A stretch of 64,000 nt of DNA from Microbacterium luteolum (GTDB lineage: Bacteria > Actinomycetota > Actinomycetes > Actinomycetales > Microbacteriaceae). Made by a program: the position numbers and the translations under genes. The stretch is from assembly GCF_039533965.1 (NCBI RefSeq), contig NZ_BAAAUN010000001.1:3570950-3634949 (forward strand), in the 5' to 3' direction. Shown in pieces: positions 16,944-28,408 of this stretch (positions are counted from its first letter, which is position 1; the number at the start of each line of letters is the position of its first letter). Under the pieces are notes generated by a model, which saw only the letters and a program-made list of their open reading frames with translations, was not told where the DNA came from and did no database searches.

Positions 16944-19061
16944 GTGGCACAAGACGTGCTCACCGACCTGAGCAAGGTCCGCAACATCGGCATCATGGCG
17001 CACATCGATGCCGGCAAGACGACGACGACCGAGCGCATCCTGTTCTACACGGGCGTCAACCACAAGCTCGGCGAGACGCACGATGGCGCCTCGACCACTG
17101 ACTGGATGGAACAGGAGAAGGAGCGCGGCATCACGATCACGTCTGCCGCCGTGACCTGCTACTGGAACAAGAACCAGATCAACATCATCGACACCCCCGG
17201 TCACGTGGACTTCACGGTCGAGGTGGAGCGCTCGCTCCGCGTCCTCGACGGTGCCGTCGCCGTCTTCGACGGCAAGGAGGGCGTCGAGCCCCAGTCTGAG
17301 ACCGTGTGGCGTCAGGCCGACAAGTACAACGTCCCGCGCATCTGCTTCGTCAACAAGATGGACAAGCTCGGCGCCGACTTCTACTTCACGGTCGACACGA
17401 TCATCAACCGCCTCGGTGCGAAGCCGCTGGTCATCCAGCTGCCCATCGGTGCGGAGAACGACTTCATCGGCGTCGTCGACCTGGTCGAGATGCGCGCTCT
17501 CGTCTGGGCGGGCGACTCGAAGGGTGACGTCACGATGGGCGCCTCCTACGAGATCCAGGAGATCCCGGCCGACCTCAAGGAGAAGGCGGACGAGTACCGT
17601 CAGCAGCTCCTCGAGACCGTCGCCGAGACCGACGACGCGCTGCTCGAGAAGTTCTTCGGCGGCGAGGAGCTCACTGTCGCCGAGATCAAGGGCGCGATCC
17701 GCAAGCTCACCGTGGCTTCCGAGATCTACCCGGTCCTCTGCGGCTCGGCGTTCAAGAACCGCGGCGTCCAGCCGATGCTCGACGCGGTCGTCGACTACCT
17801 CCCGAACCCGCTCGACGTGGGTTCGATCGAGGCGCACGACCCGAAGGACTACGACACGATCATCGAGCGTCACCCCGACGCCAACGACCCGTTCGCAGCC
17901 CTGGCGTTCAAGGTCGCCGTGCACCCGTTCTTCGGTCGCCTCACCTATGTGCGCGTCTACTCGGGTCACCTCGACTCCGGCTCCGCGGTCATCAACTCGA
18001 CCAAGGGCAAGAAGGAGCGCATCGGGAAGATCTTCCAGATGCACGCCAACAAGGAGATCCCCGTCGCCTCGGTGACCGCCGGAAACATCTACGCGGTCAT
18101 CGGTCTGAAGGACACCACCACCGGTGACACCCTGACCGACCCGGCCTCGCCGGTCGTCCTCGAGTCGATGACGTTCCCCGAGCCCGTCATCGAGGTCGCC
18201 ATCGAGCCGAAGACCAAGGCCGACCAGGAGAAGCTGGGTGTCGCCATCCAGAAGCTCGCTGAGGAGGACCCGACCTTCCGCACGGAGCTCAACCCCGAGA
18301 CCGGTCAGACGACCATCAAGGGCATGGGCGAGCTGCACCTCGACATCCTCGTCGATCGCATGAAGCGCGAGTTCAACGTCGAGGCGAACGTCGGCAAGCC
18401 CCAGGTGGCCTACCGCGAGACGATCCGCAAGAACGTCGAGAAGCACGACTACACCCACAAGAAGCAGACGGGTGGATCGGGTCAGTTCGCCAAGATCCAG
18501 TTCAACATCGAGCCGCTCGATCTGGACGACGAGAAGACGTACGAGTTCGTGAACGCCGTCACCGGTGGTCGCATCCCGCGCGAGTACATCGGCTCGATCG
18601 ACGCCGGTTTCCAGGACGCCATGAACGTCGGAGTCCTCGCGGGCTACCCGATCGTCGGCGTCAAGGCGACCATCGTCGATGGTGCGGCGCACGACGTCGA
18701 CTCCTCGGAGATGGCGTTCAAGATCGCCGGATCGATGGGTATGAAGGAGGCTCTCCGTCGGGCGAGCCCCGTGCTGCTCGAGCCGCTGATGGCCGTCGAG
18801 GTCCGTACGCCCGAGGAGTACATGGGTGACGTCATCGGCGACCTGAACTCCCGTCGTGGCCAGATCCAGTCGATGGAGGATGCCGCAGGCGTCAAGGTCG
18901 TGCGTGCACACGTGCCGCTGTCCGAGATGTTCGGCTACATCGGCGACCTGCGCTCGAAGACCTCGGGTCGCGCCGTCTACTCGATGGAGTTCAACAGCTA
19001 CGCTGAGGTTCCCCGCAACGTGGCCGACGAGATCGTCCAGAAGCACCAGGGCGGCGAGTAG
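16944..19061 (+). CDS. fusA: Elongation factor G
   Basis: A 705-residue GTPase that drives ribosomal translocation. The P-loop AHIDAGKT is at 19-26, the effector region with RGITITSAA follows, then DTPGHVDF and NKMDK. Domains II to V are complete and end in the usual basic/acidic C-terminus. Start is GTG with AAGGA upstream. Full length for the family. Confidence 0.98.
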   Translation: MAQDVLTDLSKVRNIGIMAHIDAGKTTTTERILFYTGVNHKLGETHDGASTTDWMEQEKERGITITSAAVTCYWNKNQINIIDTPGHVDFTVEVERSLRVLDGAVAVFDGKEGVEPQSETVWRQADKYNVPRICFVNKMDKLGADFYFTVDTIINRLGAKPLVIQLPIGAENDFIGVVDLVEMRALVWAGDSKGDVTMGASYEIQEIPADLKEKADEYRQQLLETVAETDDALLEKFFGGEELTVAEIKGAIRKLTVASEIYPVLCGSAFKNRGVQPMLDAVVDYLPNPLDVGSIEAHDPKDYDTIIERHPDANDPFAALAFKVAVHPFFGRLTYVRVYSGHLDSGSAVINSTKGKKERIGKIFQMHANKEIPVASVTAGNIYAVIGLKDTTTGDTLTDPASPVVLESMTFPEPVIEVAIEPKTKADQEKLGVAIQKLAEEDPTFRTELNPETGQTTIKGMGELHLDILVDRMKREFNVEANVGKPQVAYRETIRKNVEKHDYTHKKQTGGSGQFAKIQFNIEPLDLDDEKTYEFVNAVTGGRIPREYIGSIDAGFQDAMNVGVLAGYPIVGVKATIVDGAAHDVDSSEMAFKIAGSMGMKEALRRASPVLLEPLMAVEVRTPEEYMGDVIGDLNSRRGQIQSMEDAAGVKVVRAHVPLSEMFGYIGDLRSKTSGRAVYSMEFNSYAEVPRNVADEIVQKHQGGE

Positions 19062-19150
19062 TCATCTTCCTGGGAGTCGGATTCCCCTGAGCCTGTCGAA
19101 GGGCCGGCTCCCAGGTCCCCTACAACTTCACATTCCCTCTCTACTAAACT
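19062..19150 (+). promoter_or_regulatory. fusA-tuf spacer with repeat-bearing hairpin and possible tuf promoter
   Basis: CTGGGAGTCGG pairs with CCGGCTCCCAG (one U-G pair) around a loop that contains the dispersed repeat CCCCTGAGCCTGTCGAAGGG (19084-19103). Downstream, TAAACT at 19145-19150 is a possible -10 box for a separate tuf transcript; no clear -35 is seen. Confidence 0.45.
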
Positions 19151-19225
19151 GAGATTCACACCCGTAGAGAACCGGTCGCAAACCAGTGCCCGGCAACCTC
19201 TACATGACGTCCTGAGGAGGACCTA

Positions 19226-20416
<1,191 letters not shown>

Positions 20417-20432
20417 GCATTTGCTTCCTCGT

Positions 20433-20464
20433 AGAGGGGTCGGGCCTTCGGGTCCGGCCCCTCT
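20433..20464 (+). terminator. Terminator after tuf
   Basis: AGAGGGGTCGGGCC (20433-20446) pairs with GGTCCGGCCCCTCT (20451-20464) with two G-U pairs around a TTCG tetraloop. It lies 16 bases past the stop. Confidence 0.8.
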
Positions 20465-20568
20465 GTCGTTAACCGACGACGCGAGGGTTCCCTTTGCGGG
20501 GGCTGGCAGGCACAATGAGTGGTGTCGGCCCACCAGCGGTCGGCAGCACACACCTTGAAAGGGAAATC

Positions 20569-20781
20569 ATGGGTATCGAGGACGCCGTCAACAAGGGCAA
20601 GGACCTGTACGAGCAGAACAAGGACAAGATCGCCGAGGCCGTCAAGAGCGAGCAGGCCGAGGACATCAGCGACAAGGTCCTCGACGGTGTCGCGGACTTC
20701 GCCAAGAAGGTCGCCCCCGGTGCCGCCGACAAGATCGATGAGATCCGCGACAACGCCGACAAGGCCGTCGGCAACGAGTAG
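20569..20781 (+). CDS. Small antitoxin-like protein (Rv0909/MT0933 type)
   Basis: A 70-residue highly charged, helical protein beginning MGIEDAVNKGKDLYEQNKDK and ending KAVGNE. The repeated Lys/Asp/Ala pattern resembles the MT0933-like antitoxin family (Rv0909 in Mycobacterium), which pairs with a toxin such as Rv0910. No toxin gene is adjacent here, so either it is solitary or the family name overstates its role. GAAAGGGA precedes the ATG and a strong terminator follows. Confidence 0.65.
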   Translation: MGIEDAVNKGKDLYEQNKDKIAEAVKSEQAEDISDKVLDGVADFAKKVAPGAADKIDEIRDNADKAVGNE

Positions 20782-20799
20782 CACTCGACACCAGCTCTG

Positions 20800-20835
20800 A
20801 AGCAGCGGCCCGCCATGATGGCGGGCCGCTGCTTT
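20800..20835 (+). terminator. Terminator after the antitoxin-like gene
   Basis: AAGCAGCGGCCCGCC (20800-20814) pairs perfectly with GGCGGGCCGCTGCTT (20820-20834), loop ATGAT, then a T. Confidence 0.85.
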
Positions 20836-20890
20836 CGCATCTGACCAGTATTCCGGTGCGGCGGACTCGCATCTGGGCCACCGGACCACG

Positions 20891-21182
20891 TATGATGTTC
20901 GAGACCGCCTGGGGATCTTGCGGTCGGGGCAGCCGAAGGGGTTCGGCTCCCGAAACTCGCGTTCTTCGCGAACAAACTGGGGATAAGCGATCTTGGGGAT
21001 CATCGTACGACGCGCGCACTCTGTGCGCCTGAGCGTCTCCCTGCCTGCGCGGCGGGTACTCCGCCGCGCCCTCGATCGAGGATTCCGGCGTCCCTTCACG
21101 TCGGCATCCTCGCGTTCGGTGTGCCCCCTCGCACTGAACGTCCTCCCCAAGCGGGGCGAGGCATGGGGATGCCTCGCCCCGC
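20891..21182 (+). ncRNA. Candidate structured small RNA upstream of the S10 operon
   Basis: A good -10 box TATGAT (20891-20896) starts the region and a perfect 14-bp terminator stem, GCGGGGCGAGGCAT/ATGCCTCGCCCCGC with loop GGGG (21151-21182), ends it. Between them several stems can be drawn: GACCGC/GCGGTC (20903-20925), GCCGAA/TTCGGC (20932-20947), GCGCAC/GTGCGC near 21014-21030, GCGCGGCGG/CCGCCGCGC (21047-21069) and CCTCGATCGAGG (21070-21081). No ORF with a normal start and ribosome site fits. The boundaries are inferred, about 280 bases. It matches no RNA family I know by eye, including 6S, tmRNA, SRP and RNase P. A leader or short peptide gene remains possible. Confidence 0.45.
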
Positions 21183-21623
21183 TCTCCTCTGCGTTCTGAC
21201 CCCGCTCCGACCCCGATTCGGACCCGTTCCAGGGTCATCGGGAGAGGCGCGACACGCCCGGGTTTGCAGAAGTGAAATCGGGCATGGCAGAATAGACAGG
21301 TTCGATATTCCGTCGCCGCTGTGCGTGCGTCGGATCACTGCCAGGGCAGTGCATAGACGGCGCCTCCTCCGGGATGGTGCAGGGTTCTAGGCCGCGGGTA
21401 GCAGGACAAATCCCCGACACCTCCTTCCCGGAGGTTCGCCGTGCGCGGCGGAGGTCGGCATCCGCACGTCCTCGACGTGCGGCTGACACAAGAACAGTGG
21501 TGCAGCAGATCGACTCGCAAGAGCCGTTCGAGTGCCGAAGGCGCGAACAGCGCCGACGTGCGTCCAATGCCCCTGGGTCACCCGGCCCAGGTCGGTAAGA
21601 CGCTTAAAGAGAGTGAGCAGACA
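21183..21623 (+). promoter_or_regulatory. S10 operon promoter and long leader
   Basis: TTGCAG (21264-21269), 18-bp spacer, CAGAAT (21288-21293) gives a plausible promoter and a leader of about 325 bases before rpsJ. The leader can fold, for example CCGCACGTC/GACGTGCGG just upstream of 21490. A long S10 leader is the site of L4-mediated control in E. coli; here that is only an analogy. No ORF in this stretch is supported. Confidence 0.5.
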
Positions 21624-21932
21624 ATGGCGGGACAGAAAATCCGCATTCGCCTGAAGTCGTATGACCACGAGGTCATCGACTCGTCGGCACGCAAGATCGT
21701 CGACACCGTGACCCGTGCGGGCGCGACCGTCGTCGGACCCGTGCCGCTTCCGACCGAGAAGAACGTCGTGTGCGTCATCCGGTCGCCGCACAAGTACAAG
21801 GACAGCCGCGAGCACTTCGAGATGCGCACCCACAAGCGCCTGATCGACATCGTCGACCCGACGCCCAAGGCCGTCGACTCGCTGATGCGTCTCGACCTGC
21901 CTGCCGATGTCAACATCGAGATCAAGCTCTGA
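21624..21932 (+). CDS. rpsJ: Ribosomal protein S10
   Basis: A 102-residue 30S protein, also the partner of NusB in antitermination. It starts [19 protein letters not shown] and contains [20 protein letters not shown]. First gene of the S10-spc-alpha cluster, with AAAGAGAGTGAG upstream as ribosome site; eight bases separate it from rplC. Confidence 0.98.
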   Translation: MAGQKIRIRLKSYDHEVIDSSARKIVDTVTRAGATVVGPVPLPTEKNVVCVIRSPHKYKDSREHFEMRTHKRLIDIVDPTPKAVDSLMRLDLPADVNIEIKL

Positions 21933-21940
21933 GGCCCGGC

Positions 21941-22600
21941 ATGGTTGACATCAACTCCAAGATCTCCAAGGGAATGCTGGGCACCAAGCTCGGCATGACC
22001 CAGGTGTGGAACGAGAGCGGCAAGCTCATTCCCGTCACCGTCATCGAACTCGCACCCAACGTGGTCACGCAGGTCCGCACGCCCGAGAAGGACGGCTACA
22101 ACGCCGTGCAGATCGCGTACGGCCAGATCGACCCCCGCAAGGTGAACCAGCCCCTCACGGCTCACTTCGAGGCAGCCGGCGTCACGCCGCGCCGCCACAT
22201 CACGGAGATCCGTACGGCTGACGCTGCTGACTACTCACTCGGTCAGGAGCTCACGGTCGACGGCACGTTCGAAGCCGGTCAGCTCGTCGACGTCGTCGGC
22301 ACGAGCAAGGGCAAGGGCTTCGCCGGTGTCATGAAGCGTCACAACTTCAAGGGCGTCTCGGCATCCCACGGTTCGCACCGCAACCACCGCAAGCCCGGCT
22401 CCATCGGCGCATCGTCGACCCCGAGCCGCGTCTTCAAGGGCATGCGCATGGCCGGCCGTATGGGTGGCGAGCGCGTGACCGTCCTCAACCTCACGGTGCA
22501 CGCCGTCGACATCGAGAAGGGTCTGCTGCTCGTCAAGGGCGCCGTCCCCGGTGCTCGTGGCCGCATCGTCTACGTCCGCAACGCAGTGAAGGGTGCCTGA
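21941..22600 (+). CDS. rplC: Ribosomal protein L3
   Basis: A 219-residue 50S protein near the peptidyl transferase centre. [14 protein letters not shown] at residues 10-23 and [16 protein letters not shown] in the central loop are the family signatures. Two bases separate its stop from the rplD start. Confidence 0.98.
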   Translation: MVDINSKISKGMLGTKLGMTQVWNESGKLIPVTVIELAPNVVTQVRTPEKDGYNAVQIAYGQIDPRKVNQPLTAHFEAAGVTPRRHITEIRTADAADYSLGQELTVDGTFEAGQLVDVVGTSKGKGFAGVMKRHNFKGVSASHGSHRNHRKPGSIGASSTPSRVFKGMRMAGRMGGERVTVLNLTVHAVDIEKGLLLVKGAVPGARGRIVYVRNAVKGA

Positions 22601-22602
22601 TC

Positions 22603-23265
22603 ATGGCTGACTCCACTCTCGCGCTCGACGTCCTCAAGGCAGACGGCAAGAAGGCAGGCTCGGTCGAGCTTCCCGCCGCTCTGTTCGACGTCAAGACGAA
22701 CATCCCGCTCATCCACCAGGTCGTGGTCGCGCAGCTCGCTGCGGCTCGCCAGGGCACCCACTCGACCAAGCGTCGCGGTGAGGTCTCCGGTGCCGGCCGC
22801 AAGCCCTTCAAGCAGAAGGGCACGGGTAACGCCCGTCAGGGGTCGATCCGCGCGCCGCACATGACCGGCGGTGGCATCGTCCACGGCCCGAAGCCGCGCG
22901 ACTACTCGCAGCGCACGCCCAAGAAGATGATCGCGGCCGCCCTCCTGGGTGCGCTCAGCGACCGCTTCCGCGGCGACCGCATCCACGCCATCGAGTCCTT
23001 CGGGATCGACGGCACGCCTTCGACCAAGACCGCCGTGAACTTCCTCACGAACGTCGTGTCGTCGAAGAACGTGCTCGTCGTGATCGAGCGCAACGATGAC
23101 GTGACGCTGAAGAGCATCCGCAACCTGTCGAACCTGCACGTGCTGACGTTCGACCAGCTCAACGCCTACGACGTGCTCGTTTCTGACGACATCGTCTTCA
23201 CCCAGGCCGCGCTCGAGGGCTTCATCGCCTCCAAGTCCGGCGCCAACCAGGAGGTCTCCGCATGA
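22603..23265 (+). CDS. rplD: Ribosomal protein L4
   Basis: A 220-residue 50S protein. The tunnel-lining loop with [21 protein letters not shown] is present as expected. In E. coli L4 binds the S10 leader to shut down the operon; the long leader upstream makes this worth testing. The stop overlaps the rplW start by four bases. Confidence 0.98.
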   Translation: MADSTLALDVLKADGKKAGSVELPAALFDVKTNIPLIHQVVVAQLAAARQGTHSTKRRGEVSGAGRKPFKQKGTGNARQGSIRAPHMTGGGIVHGPKPRDYSQRTPKKMIAAALLGALSDRFRGDRIHAIESFGIDGTPSTKTAVNFLTNVVSSKNVLVVIERNDDVTLKSIRNLSNLHVLTFDQLNAYDVLVSDDIVFTQAALEGFIASKSGANQEVSA

Positions 23266-23585
23266 GCGAGCAGGCATCTGTTCTCCAGACGGCCCTGAAC
23301 AAGGACCCGCGCGACATCATCCTGAAGCCGGTCGTGTCCGAGAAGAGCTACGGACTCATCGACGAAGGCAAGTACACCTTCCTCGTCGACCCGCGCGCTT
23401 CGAAGACCGAGATCAAGCTCGCCATCGAGAAGATCTTCGGCGTCAAGGTCGCAGGGGTCAACACCCTCAACCGCGTCGGCAAGGCTCGCCGCACCCGCTT
23501 CGGCACCGGTAAGCGCAAGGACACCAAGCGCGCCATCGTCACCCTGAAGTCGGGCACCATCGACATCTTCACGGCAATCGGCTGA
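23262..23585 (+). CDS. rplW: Ribosomal protein L23
   Basis: A 107-residue 50S protein at the tunnel exit, the docking site of trigger factor and SRP. The core starts [18 protein letters not shown]; the first 15 residues are a short extension. Overlaps rplD by four bases and lies 20 bases before rplB. Confidence 0.97.
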   Translation: MSEQASVLQTALNKDPRDIILKPVVSEKSYGLIDEGKYTFLVDPRASKTEIKLAIEKIFGVKVAGVNTLNRVGKARRTRFGTGKRKDTKRAIVTLKSGTIDIFTAIG

Positions 23586-23605
23586 TCCGGGGGATAAGGA
23601 CAATC

Positions 23606-24445
23606 ATGGCTATTCGCAAGTACAAGCCCACGACCCCGGGCCGTCGCGGCTCGTCGGTGGCTGACTTCGCCGAGATCACCCGATCGACGCCGGAGAAGTC
23701 GCTGCTGCGCCCGCTCTCGAAGACCGGTGGTCGCAACAACCAGGGCCGCATCACGACCCGTCACATCGGTGGTGGCCACAAGCGCCAGTACCGCGTCATC
23801 GACTTCCGTCGCAATGACAAGGACGGCGTGGACGCCCGTGTCGCTCACATCGAGTACGACCCCAACCGCACCGCGCGCATCGCGCTGCTGCACTACTTCG
23901 ACGGCGAGAAGCGCTACATCCTCGCGCCGGCGAAGCTGAAGCAGGGCGACGTCGTCGAGTCGGGTGCCGGGGCGGACATCAAGCCGGGCAACAACCTCCC
24001 GCTGAAGAACATCCCGACGGGTACCGTCATCCACGCGATCGAGCTCCGCCCCGGTGGCGGCGCGAAGATGGCGCGTTCGGCGGGCGCATCCGTGCGTCTC
24101 GTCGCGAAGGACGGCCCCTACGCCCAGCTGCGTCTGCCCTCGGGCGAGATCCGCAACGTCGATGCGCGCTGCCGCGCGACCATCGGCGAGGTGGGCAACG
24201 CCGAGCAGTCGAACATCAACTGGGGCAAGGCCGGCCGCATGCGCTGGAAGGGCGTCCGCCCGACCGTGCGTGGTGTCGCGATGAACCCGGTCGATCACCC
24301 GCACGGTGGTGGAGAGGGCAAGACGTCCGGTGGACGTCACCCCGTCACCCCGTGGGGCCAGGCTGAGGGTCGTACCCGTCACGCCAACAAGGAAAGCGAC
24401 AAGTACATCGTGCGTCGTCGTAACGCCGGCAAGAAGCGCAAGTAG
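23606..24445 (+). CDS. rplB: Ribosomal protein L2
   Basis: A 279-residue primary 23S rRNA-binding protein needed for subunit joining and peptidyl transfer. It begins [20 protein letters not shown] and carries the C-terminal signature [16 protein letters not shown] with the conserved His. Normal length. Confidence 0.98.
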   Translation: MAIRKYKPTTPGRRGSSVADFAEITRSTPEKSLLRPLSKTGGRNNQGRITTRHIGGGHKRQYRVIDFRRNDKDGVDARVAHIEYDPNRTARIALLHYFDGEKRYILAPAKLKQGDVVESGAGADIKPGNNLPLKNIPTGTVIHAIELRPGGGAKMARSAGASVRLVAKDGPYAQLRLPSGEIRNVDARCRATIGEVGNAEQSNINWGKAGRMRWKGVRPTVRGVAMNPVDHPHGGGEGKTSGGRHPVTPWGQAEGRTRHANKESDKYIVRRRNAGKKRK

Positions 24446-24457
24446 GAGTAAGAGAAG

Positions 24458-24739
24458 ATGCCTCGCAGTCTTAAGAAGGGCCCCTTCGTCGACGATCACC
24501 TGCTTCGCAAGGTCATCGTGCAGAACGAAGCCGGCACCAAGAACGTCATCAAGACCTGGTCCCGTCGGTCCATGATCATCCCGGCCATGCTGGGTCACAC
24601 GATCGCGGTCCACGACGGACGCAAGCACATCCCTGTGTTCGTGTCCGAGACCATGGTCGGTCACAAGCTGGGCGAGTTCGCGCCCACCCGCACCTTCCGC
24701 GGCCACGAGAAGGACGACAAGAAGGGGCGGCGCCGCTAA
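24458..24739 (+). CDS. rpsS: Ribosomal protein S19
   Basis: A 93-residue small-subunit head protein. Starts [18 protein letters not shown] and contains [16 protein letters not shown]. Its TAA stop overlaps the rplV ATG by one base (TAATG). Confidence 0.98.
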   Translation: MPRSLKKGPFVDDHLLRKVIVQNEAGTKNVIKTWSRRSMIIPAMLGHTIAVHDGRKHIPVFVSETMVGHKLGEFAPTRTFRGHEKDDKKGRRR

Positions 24740-25137
24740 TGGTCGAATCGATCGCACGCGTGCGACACATCCGCGTGACCCCTCAGAAGGCTCGTCGTGT
24801 CGTCGCGCTCATCAAGGGCAAGCAGGCCCAGGAGGCTCTGGCGATCCTGAAGTTCGCACAGCAGAGCGCCAGCGAGCCGATCTACAAGCTTGTCGCGTCG
24901 GCCATGGCCAACGCGCAGGTCAAGGCGGATCGCGACGGGGAGTTCCTCGACGAGCAGGACCTGTACGTGGCCAACGCGTACGTGGACGAGGGCACGACGC
25001 TCAAGCGTTTCCAGCCCCGTGCACAGGGTCGCGCTTTCCAGATCAAGAAGCGCACGAGCCACATCACGGTCGTGCTCTCGACGCCTGAGGCGGCTCCGGC
25101 CGCTGCGGGCGACAGCAAGAAGAAGGCGAGCAAGTAA
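24739..25137 (+). CDS. rplV: Ribosomal protein L22
   Basis: A 132-residue 50S protein whose loop lines the exit tunnel, the site of macrolide-resistance changes. Core [20 protein letters not shown] is intact. The last 20 residues form an Ala/Lys tail ([16 protein letters not shown]) beyond the usual fold. TAATG overlap with rpsC. Confidence 0.98.
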   Translation: MVESIARVRHIRVTPQKARRVVALIKGKQAQEALAILKFAQQSASEPIYKLVASAMANAQVKADRDGEFLDEQDLYVANAYVDEGTTLKRFQPRAQGRAFQIKKRTSHITVVLSTPEAAPAAAGDSKKKASK

Positions 25138-25892
25138 TGGGACAGAAGGTAAACCCGTACGGCTTCCGCCTCGGCATCACGACGGACCACGTCTCGCGCT
25201 GGTTCTCTGATTCGACGAAGCCGGGTCAGCGTTACGCCGACTACGTGGCCGAGGACATCAAGATCCGCAACCTGCTGAAGACGCAGCTCGACCGCGCCGG
25301 TGTCTCGAACATCGAGATCGAGCGCACCCGTGACCGCGTCCGCGTCGACATCCACACCGCCCGTCCGGGCATCGTGATCGGTCGTCGTGGCGCCGAGGCC
25401 GAGCGCATCCGCGGCGACCTCGAGAAGCTCTCGGGCAAGCAGATCCAGCTGAACATCCTCGAGGTCAAGAACCCCGAGGCCGACGCTCAGCTCGTCGCAC
25501 AGGGCATCGCCGAGCAGCTCTCTGCTCGCGTGGCGTTCCGTCGTGCGATGCGCAAGGGTCTGCAGGGCGCACAGCGCGCCGGCGCCAAGGGCATCCGCAT
25601 CCAGGTCTCCGGCCGCCTCGGCGGCGCCGAGATGAGCCGCTCGGAGTTCTACCGCGAGGGTCGTGTGCCGCTGCACACGCTGCGCGCGAACATCGACTAC
25701 GGCTTCTACGAGGCGAAGACCACCTTCGGCCGCATCGGCGTGAAGGTCTGGATCTACAAGGGTGACCTGACCGCAAAGGAGCTCGCTCGCGAGCAGGCCA
25801 ATGCACCCAAGGCCCGTCGTGACGACCGTGGTGGCGACCGCCGCCGCGCGCCGCGCAACGAGGCACCTGTCGCAGAAGGAGCGTCGGCATAA
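25137..25892 (+). CDS. rpsC: Ribosomal protein S3
   Basis: A 251-residue 30S protein at the mRNA entry. It starts [18 protein letters not shown], has the KH-domain GxxG region [16 protein letters not shown], and ends in an Arg/Gly/Asp-rich tail of about 30 residues ([14 protein letters not shown]). TAATG overlap with rplP. Confidence 0.98.
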   Translation: MGQKVNPYGFRLGITTDHVSRWFSDSTKPGQRYADYVAEDIKIRNLLKTQLDRAGVSNIEIERTRDRVRVDIHTARPGIVIGRRGAEAERIRGDLEKLSGKQIQLNILEVKNPEADAQLVAQGIAEQLSARVAFRRAMRKGLQGAQRAGAKGIRIQVSGRLGGAEMSRSEFYREGRVPLHTLRANIDYGFYEAKTTFGRIGVKVWIYKGDLTAKELAREQANAPKARRDDRGGDRRRAPRNEAPVAEGASA

Positions 25893-26311
25893 TGCTCATC
25901 CCCCGTAAGGTCAAGTTCCGCAAGCAGCACCACCCGGGTCGCTCGGGTCAGGCCACCGGCGGCACGAAGGTCTCCTTCGGCGAGTTCGGCATCCAGGCGC
26001 TCACGCCTGCGTATGTCACGAACCGTCAGATCGAGTCCGCTCGTATCGCGGTGACCCGTCACATCAAGCGTGGCGGCAAGGTGTGGATCAACATCTACCC
26101 GGACCGTCCGCTCACGAAGAAGCCTGCTGAGACCCGCATGGGTTCCGGTAAGGGTTCCCCCGAGTGGTGGGTCGCCAACGTCAAGCCGGGTCGCGTCCTC
26201 TTCGAGGTCGGCGGTGTGAGCGAAGAGCTCGCCCGCGAGGCACTGACCCGTGCCATTCACAAGCTGCCTCTCAAGGCACGCATCATCAAGCGCGAGGAGG
26301 GCGACGCGTAA
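25892..26311 (+). CDS. rplP: Ribosomal protein L16
   Basis: A 139-residue 50S protein near the A site. Starts [19 protein letters not shown] and contains [25 protein letters not shown] overlap with rpmC. Confidence 0.98.
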   Translation: MLIPRKVKFRKQHHPGRSGQATGGTKVSFGEFGIQALTPAYVTNRQIESARIAVTRHIKRGGKVWINIYPDRPLTKKPAETRMGSGKGSPEWWVANVKPGRVLFEVGGVSEELAREALTRAIHKLPLKARIIKREEGDA

Positions 26312-26628
26312 TGGCGATCGGCACCAAGGAGCTCGCTCCGGCAGAGCTCGACACGTTCGAAGACCAGCGCCTCGTTGAGGAGCTGCGCAAGGCCAAGGAG
26401 GAGCTGTTCAACCTCCGTTTCCAGTCGGCCACCGGCCAGCTGGAGAGCCACGGCCGCATCCGCGCCGTCAAGCGCGACATCGCGCGTCTCTACACCGTGA
26501 TCCGCGAACGCGAGCTGGGCATCCGTGCGACGCCCGCTCCGGTCGAGGCTCCGGCGAAGAAGGCGACCAAGTCGAAGGCGAAGAAGGCGGACTCCGCCGA
26601 CGACGCCGTGAAGGAAGAGGCTGAGTGA
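26311..26628 (+). CDS. rpmC: Ribosomal protein L29
   Basis: A 105-residue protein; the usual L29 fold (about 65 residues) ends near RERELGIR and is followed by about 35 residues rich in Ala, Lys and Glu. The ATG at 26311 overlaps the previous stop. L29 sits at the tunnel exit next to L23, so the tail may face the cytosol. Confidence 0.96.
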   Translation: MAIGTKELAPAELDTFEDQRLVEELRKAKEELFNLRFQSATGQLESHGRIRAVKRDIARLYTVIRERELGIRATPAPVEAPAKKATKSKAKKADSADDAVKEEAE

Positions 26629-26960
26629 TGGCCACCAAGAAGGAAGCGACTGTGGAGACGCAGACCGCCGGACACGAGTCGTCCGAGCACGACGTCCGCG
26701 ACGCCGCAGCCCGCGGCTACCGCAAGACGCGTCGTGGCTACGTCGTCAGCGACAAGATGGACAAGACCATCGTGGTCGAGGTCGAGGACCGCGTGAAGCA
26801 CCCGCTTTACGGCAAGGTCATCCGCCGCACCTCGAAGGTCAAGGCGCACGATGAGGCGAACACCGCCGGCATCGGCGACCTGGTCCTCATCAACGAGACC
26901 CGCCCGCTGAGCGCCACCAAGCGCTGGCGTCTGGTGGAGATTCTGGAGAAGGCCAAGTGA
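26628..26960 (+). CDS. rpsQ: Ribosomal protein S17
   Basis: A 110-residue 30S protein. The core [19 protein letters not shown] begins near residue 33; the first 30 residues are an acidic extension ([17 protein letters not shown]). The ATG at 26628 shares a base with the rpmC stop; GTG at 26625 is an alternative. Overlaps rplN by four bases. Confidence 0.96.
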   Translation: MATKKEATVETQTAGHESSEHDVRDAAARGYRKTRRGYVVSDKMDKTIVVEVEDRVKHPLYGKVIRRTSKVKAHDEANTAGIGDLVLINETRPLSATKRWRLVEILEKAK

Positions 26961-27325
26961 TCCAGCAGGAATCGCGCCTCAAGGTCGCCGACAACACCGG
27001 CGCCAAGGAGCTGCTCACCATTCGCGTGCTCGGCGGATCGAAGCGTCGTTACGCCGGTCTCGGCGACACCATCGTCGCGACCGTCAAGGACGCGATCCCC
27101 GGTGGCAACGTGAAGAAGGGCGACGTCGTCAAGGCGGTCATCGTCCGCACCAAGAAGGAGACGCGCCGTCCCGACGGCTCGTACATCAAGTTCGACGAGA
27201 ACGCCGCCGTCATCCTGAAGGCAGACGGGGAGCCTCGCGGCACCCGCATCTTCGGACCGGTCGGTCGTGAGCTTCGCGACAAGAAGTTCATGAAGATCGT
27301 CTCGCTCGCGCCGGAGGTTATTTAG
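26957..27325 (+). CDS. rplN: Ribosomal protein L14
   Basis: A 122-residue 50S interface protein and the RsfS-binding site of the silenced large subunit. It starts with GTG, reading [18 protein letters not shown], and has the signature [20 protein letters not shown]. First gene of the spc portion; two bases before rplX. Confidence 0.98.
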   Translation: MIQQESRLKVADNTGAKELLTIRVLGGSKRRYAGLGDTIVATVKDAIPGGNVKKGDVVKAVIVRTKKETRRPDGSYIKFDENAAVILKADGEPRGTRIFGPVGRELRDKKFMKIVSLAPEVI

Positions 27326-27327
27326 TC

Positions 27328-27687
27328 ATGGCGAAGATCAAGAAGGGTGACCTGGTTCAGGTCATCACCGGAGCCACGCAGGAGCGTGGCGGCGATCGCG
27401 GTAAGCAGGGCAAGGTCCTCGAGGTCCTCGCCGAGAAGAACCGCGTCATCGTCGAAGGCGTGAACTACGTCACCAAGCACACGCGCGTCGGTCAGACGCA
27501 GCGTGGCACGAAGACCGGTGGCCTCGAGACCGTCGAGGCCTCCATCCACATCTCGAACGTCGCAGTCGTCGACCCTTCGACCAAGAAGCCGACCAAGGTC
27601 GGCCACCGGGTCGAGGAGAAGACCAAGGACGGCGTCAAGCGCACCGTCCGCGTGCGCTTCGCGAAGAAGAGCGGTAAGGACCTCTGA
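27328..27687 (+). CDS. rplX: Ribosomal protein L24
   Basis: A 119-residue assembly-initiator protein of the 50S subunit with the KOW motif [21 protein letters not shown] near the N-terminus. One-base overlap with rplE. Confidence 0.98.
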   Translation: MAKIKKGDLVQVITGATQERGGDRGKQGKVLEVLAEKNRVIVEGVNYVTKHTRVGQTQRGTKTGGLETVEASIHISNVAVVDPSTKKPTKVGHRVEEKTKDGVKRTVRVRFAKKSGKDL

Positions 27688-28277
27688 TGAGCACCGACAC
27701 TGCCGCGCCGGCTGGCAAGATCCAGCCGCGCCTGAAGCAGAAGTACAACGCCGAGATCAAGAAGGCGATGCAGGACGAGTTCGGTTACCCGAACGTCATG
27801 CAGATCCCCGGGCTGGTCAAGGTCGTCGTGAACACCGGTGTCGGCGAGGCAGCTCGCGACAGCAAGGTGATCGACGGCGCGGTCGACGATCTCACCAAGA
27901 TCACCGGCCAGAAGCCGATCGTCACGAAGGCTCGCAAGTCCATCGCGCAGTTCAAGCTGCGCGAGGGCCAGGCCATCGGCGCGCACGTCACCCTCCGCGG
28001 TGACCGCGCGTGGGAGTTCGTGGATCGCCTCGTCTCGCTCGCACTGCCGCGCATCCGCGACTTCCGCGGCCTGTCGCCCAAGCAGTTCGACGGCAACGGC
28101 AACTACACCTTCGGTCTCCAGGAGCAGAGCGTGTTCCACGAGATCGATCAGGACAAGATCGACCGGGTTCGCGGTTTCGACATCACCGTCGTCACCACCG
28201 CGAAGACGGATGACGAGGGTCGGGCACTGCTCCGCCACCTCGGCTTCCCGTTCCAGTCGACCGACGCACAGGCGTAA
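27687..28277 (+). CDS. rplE: Ribosomal protein L5
   Basis: A 196-residue 5S rRNA-binding protein. The core reads [22 protein letters not shown] and ends with a typical C-terminal helix; the first 12 residues are a short extension. No S14 gene follows, unlike the common gene order; instead there is a 131-bp spacer with a repeat hairpin and a promoter. Confidence 0.98.
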   Translation: MSTDTAAPAGKIQPRLKQKYNAEIKKAMQDEFGYPNVMQIPGLVKVVVNTGVGEAARDSKVIDGAVDDLTKITGQKPIVTKARKSIAQFKLREGQAIGAHVTLRGDRAWEFVDRLVSLALPRIRDFRGLSPKQFDGNGNYTFGLQEQSVFHEIDQDKIDRVRGFDITVVTTAKTDDEGRALLRHLGFPFQSTDAQA

Positions 28278-28278
28278 G

Positions 28279-28334
28279 CCTTCGGCGGGCTCAGTGGTCA
28301 CTGGTCACTGAGCCCGTCGATCTGCACGTACAAT
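28279..28334 (+). promoter_or_regulatory. rplE-rpsH spacer: repeat hairpin and -10 box
   Basis: CGGGCTCAGTG and CACTGAGCCCG form an 11-bp stem with a 9-base loop (about 28286-28316) from two copies of the dispersed GGGCTCAG element. TACAAT at 28329-28334 is a good -10 box, placing a transcription start before rpsH. Confidence 0.55.
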
Positions 28335-28408
28335 TGAAGATTGCGTGTCATCGCAGGCCGTCTGTCGTGTAACGGCAGCCGGAACCTCATGAACAAAGGA
28401 AAACAACA

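Noticed and set aside
16359..19046. Long open frame of 895 codons on the minus strand
   Set aside because: It is antisense to rpsG/fusA, is full of Arg, Val, Leu and Asp in a shadow pattern and has no ribosome site; high GC makes such frames common.
20903..20960. Cyclic-di-AMP (ydaO) riboswitch
   Set aside because: GGGGCAGCCGAAGGGG looks superficially similar, but the rest of the consensus is not recognisable and no cell-wall hydrolase gene follows.
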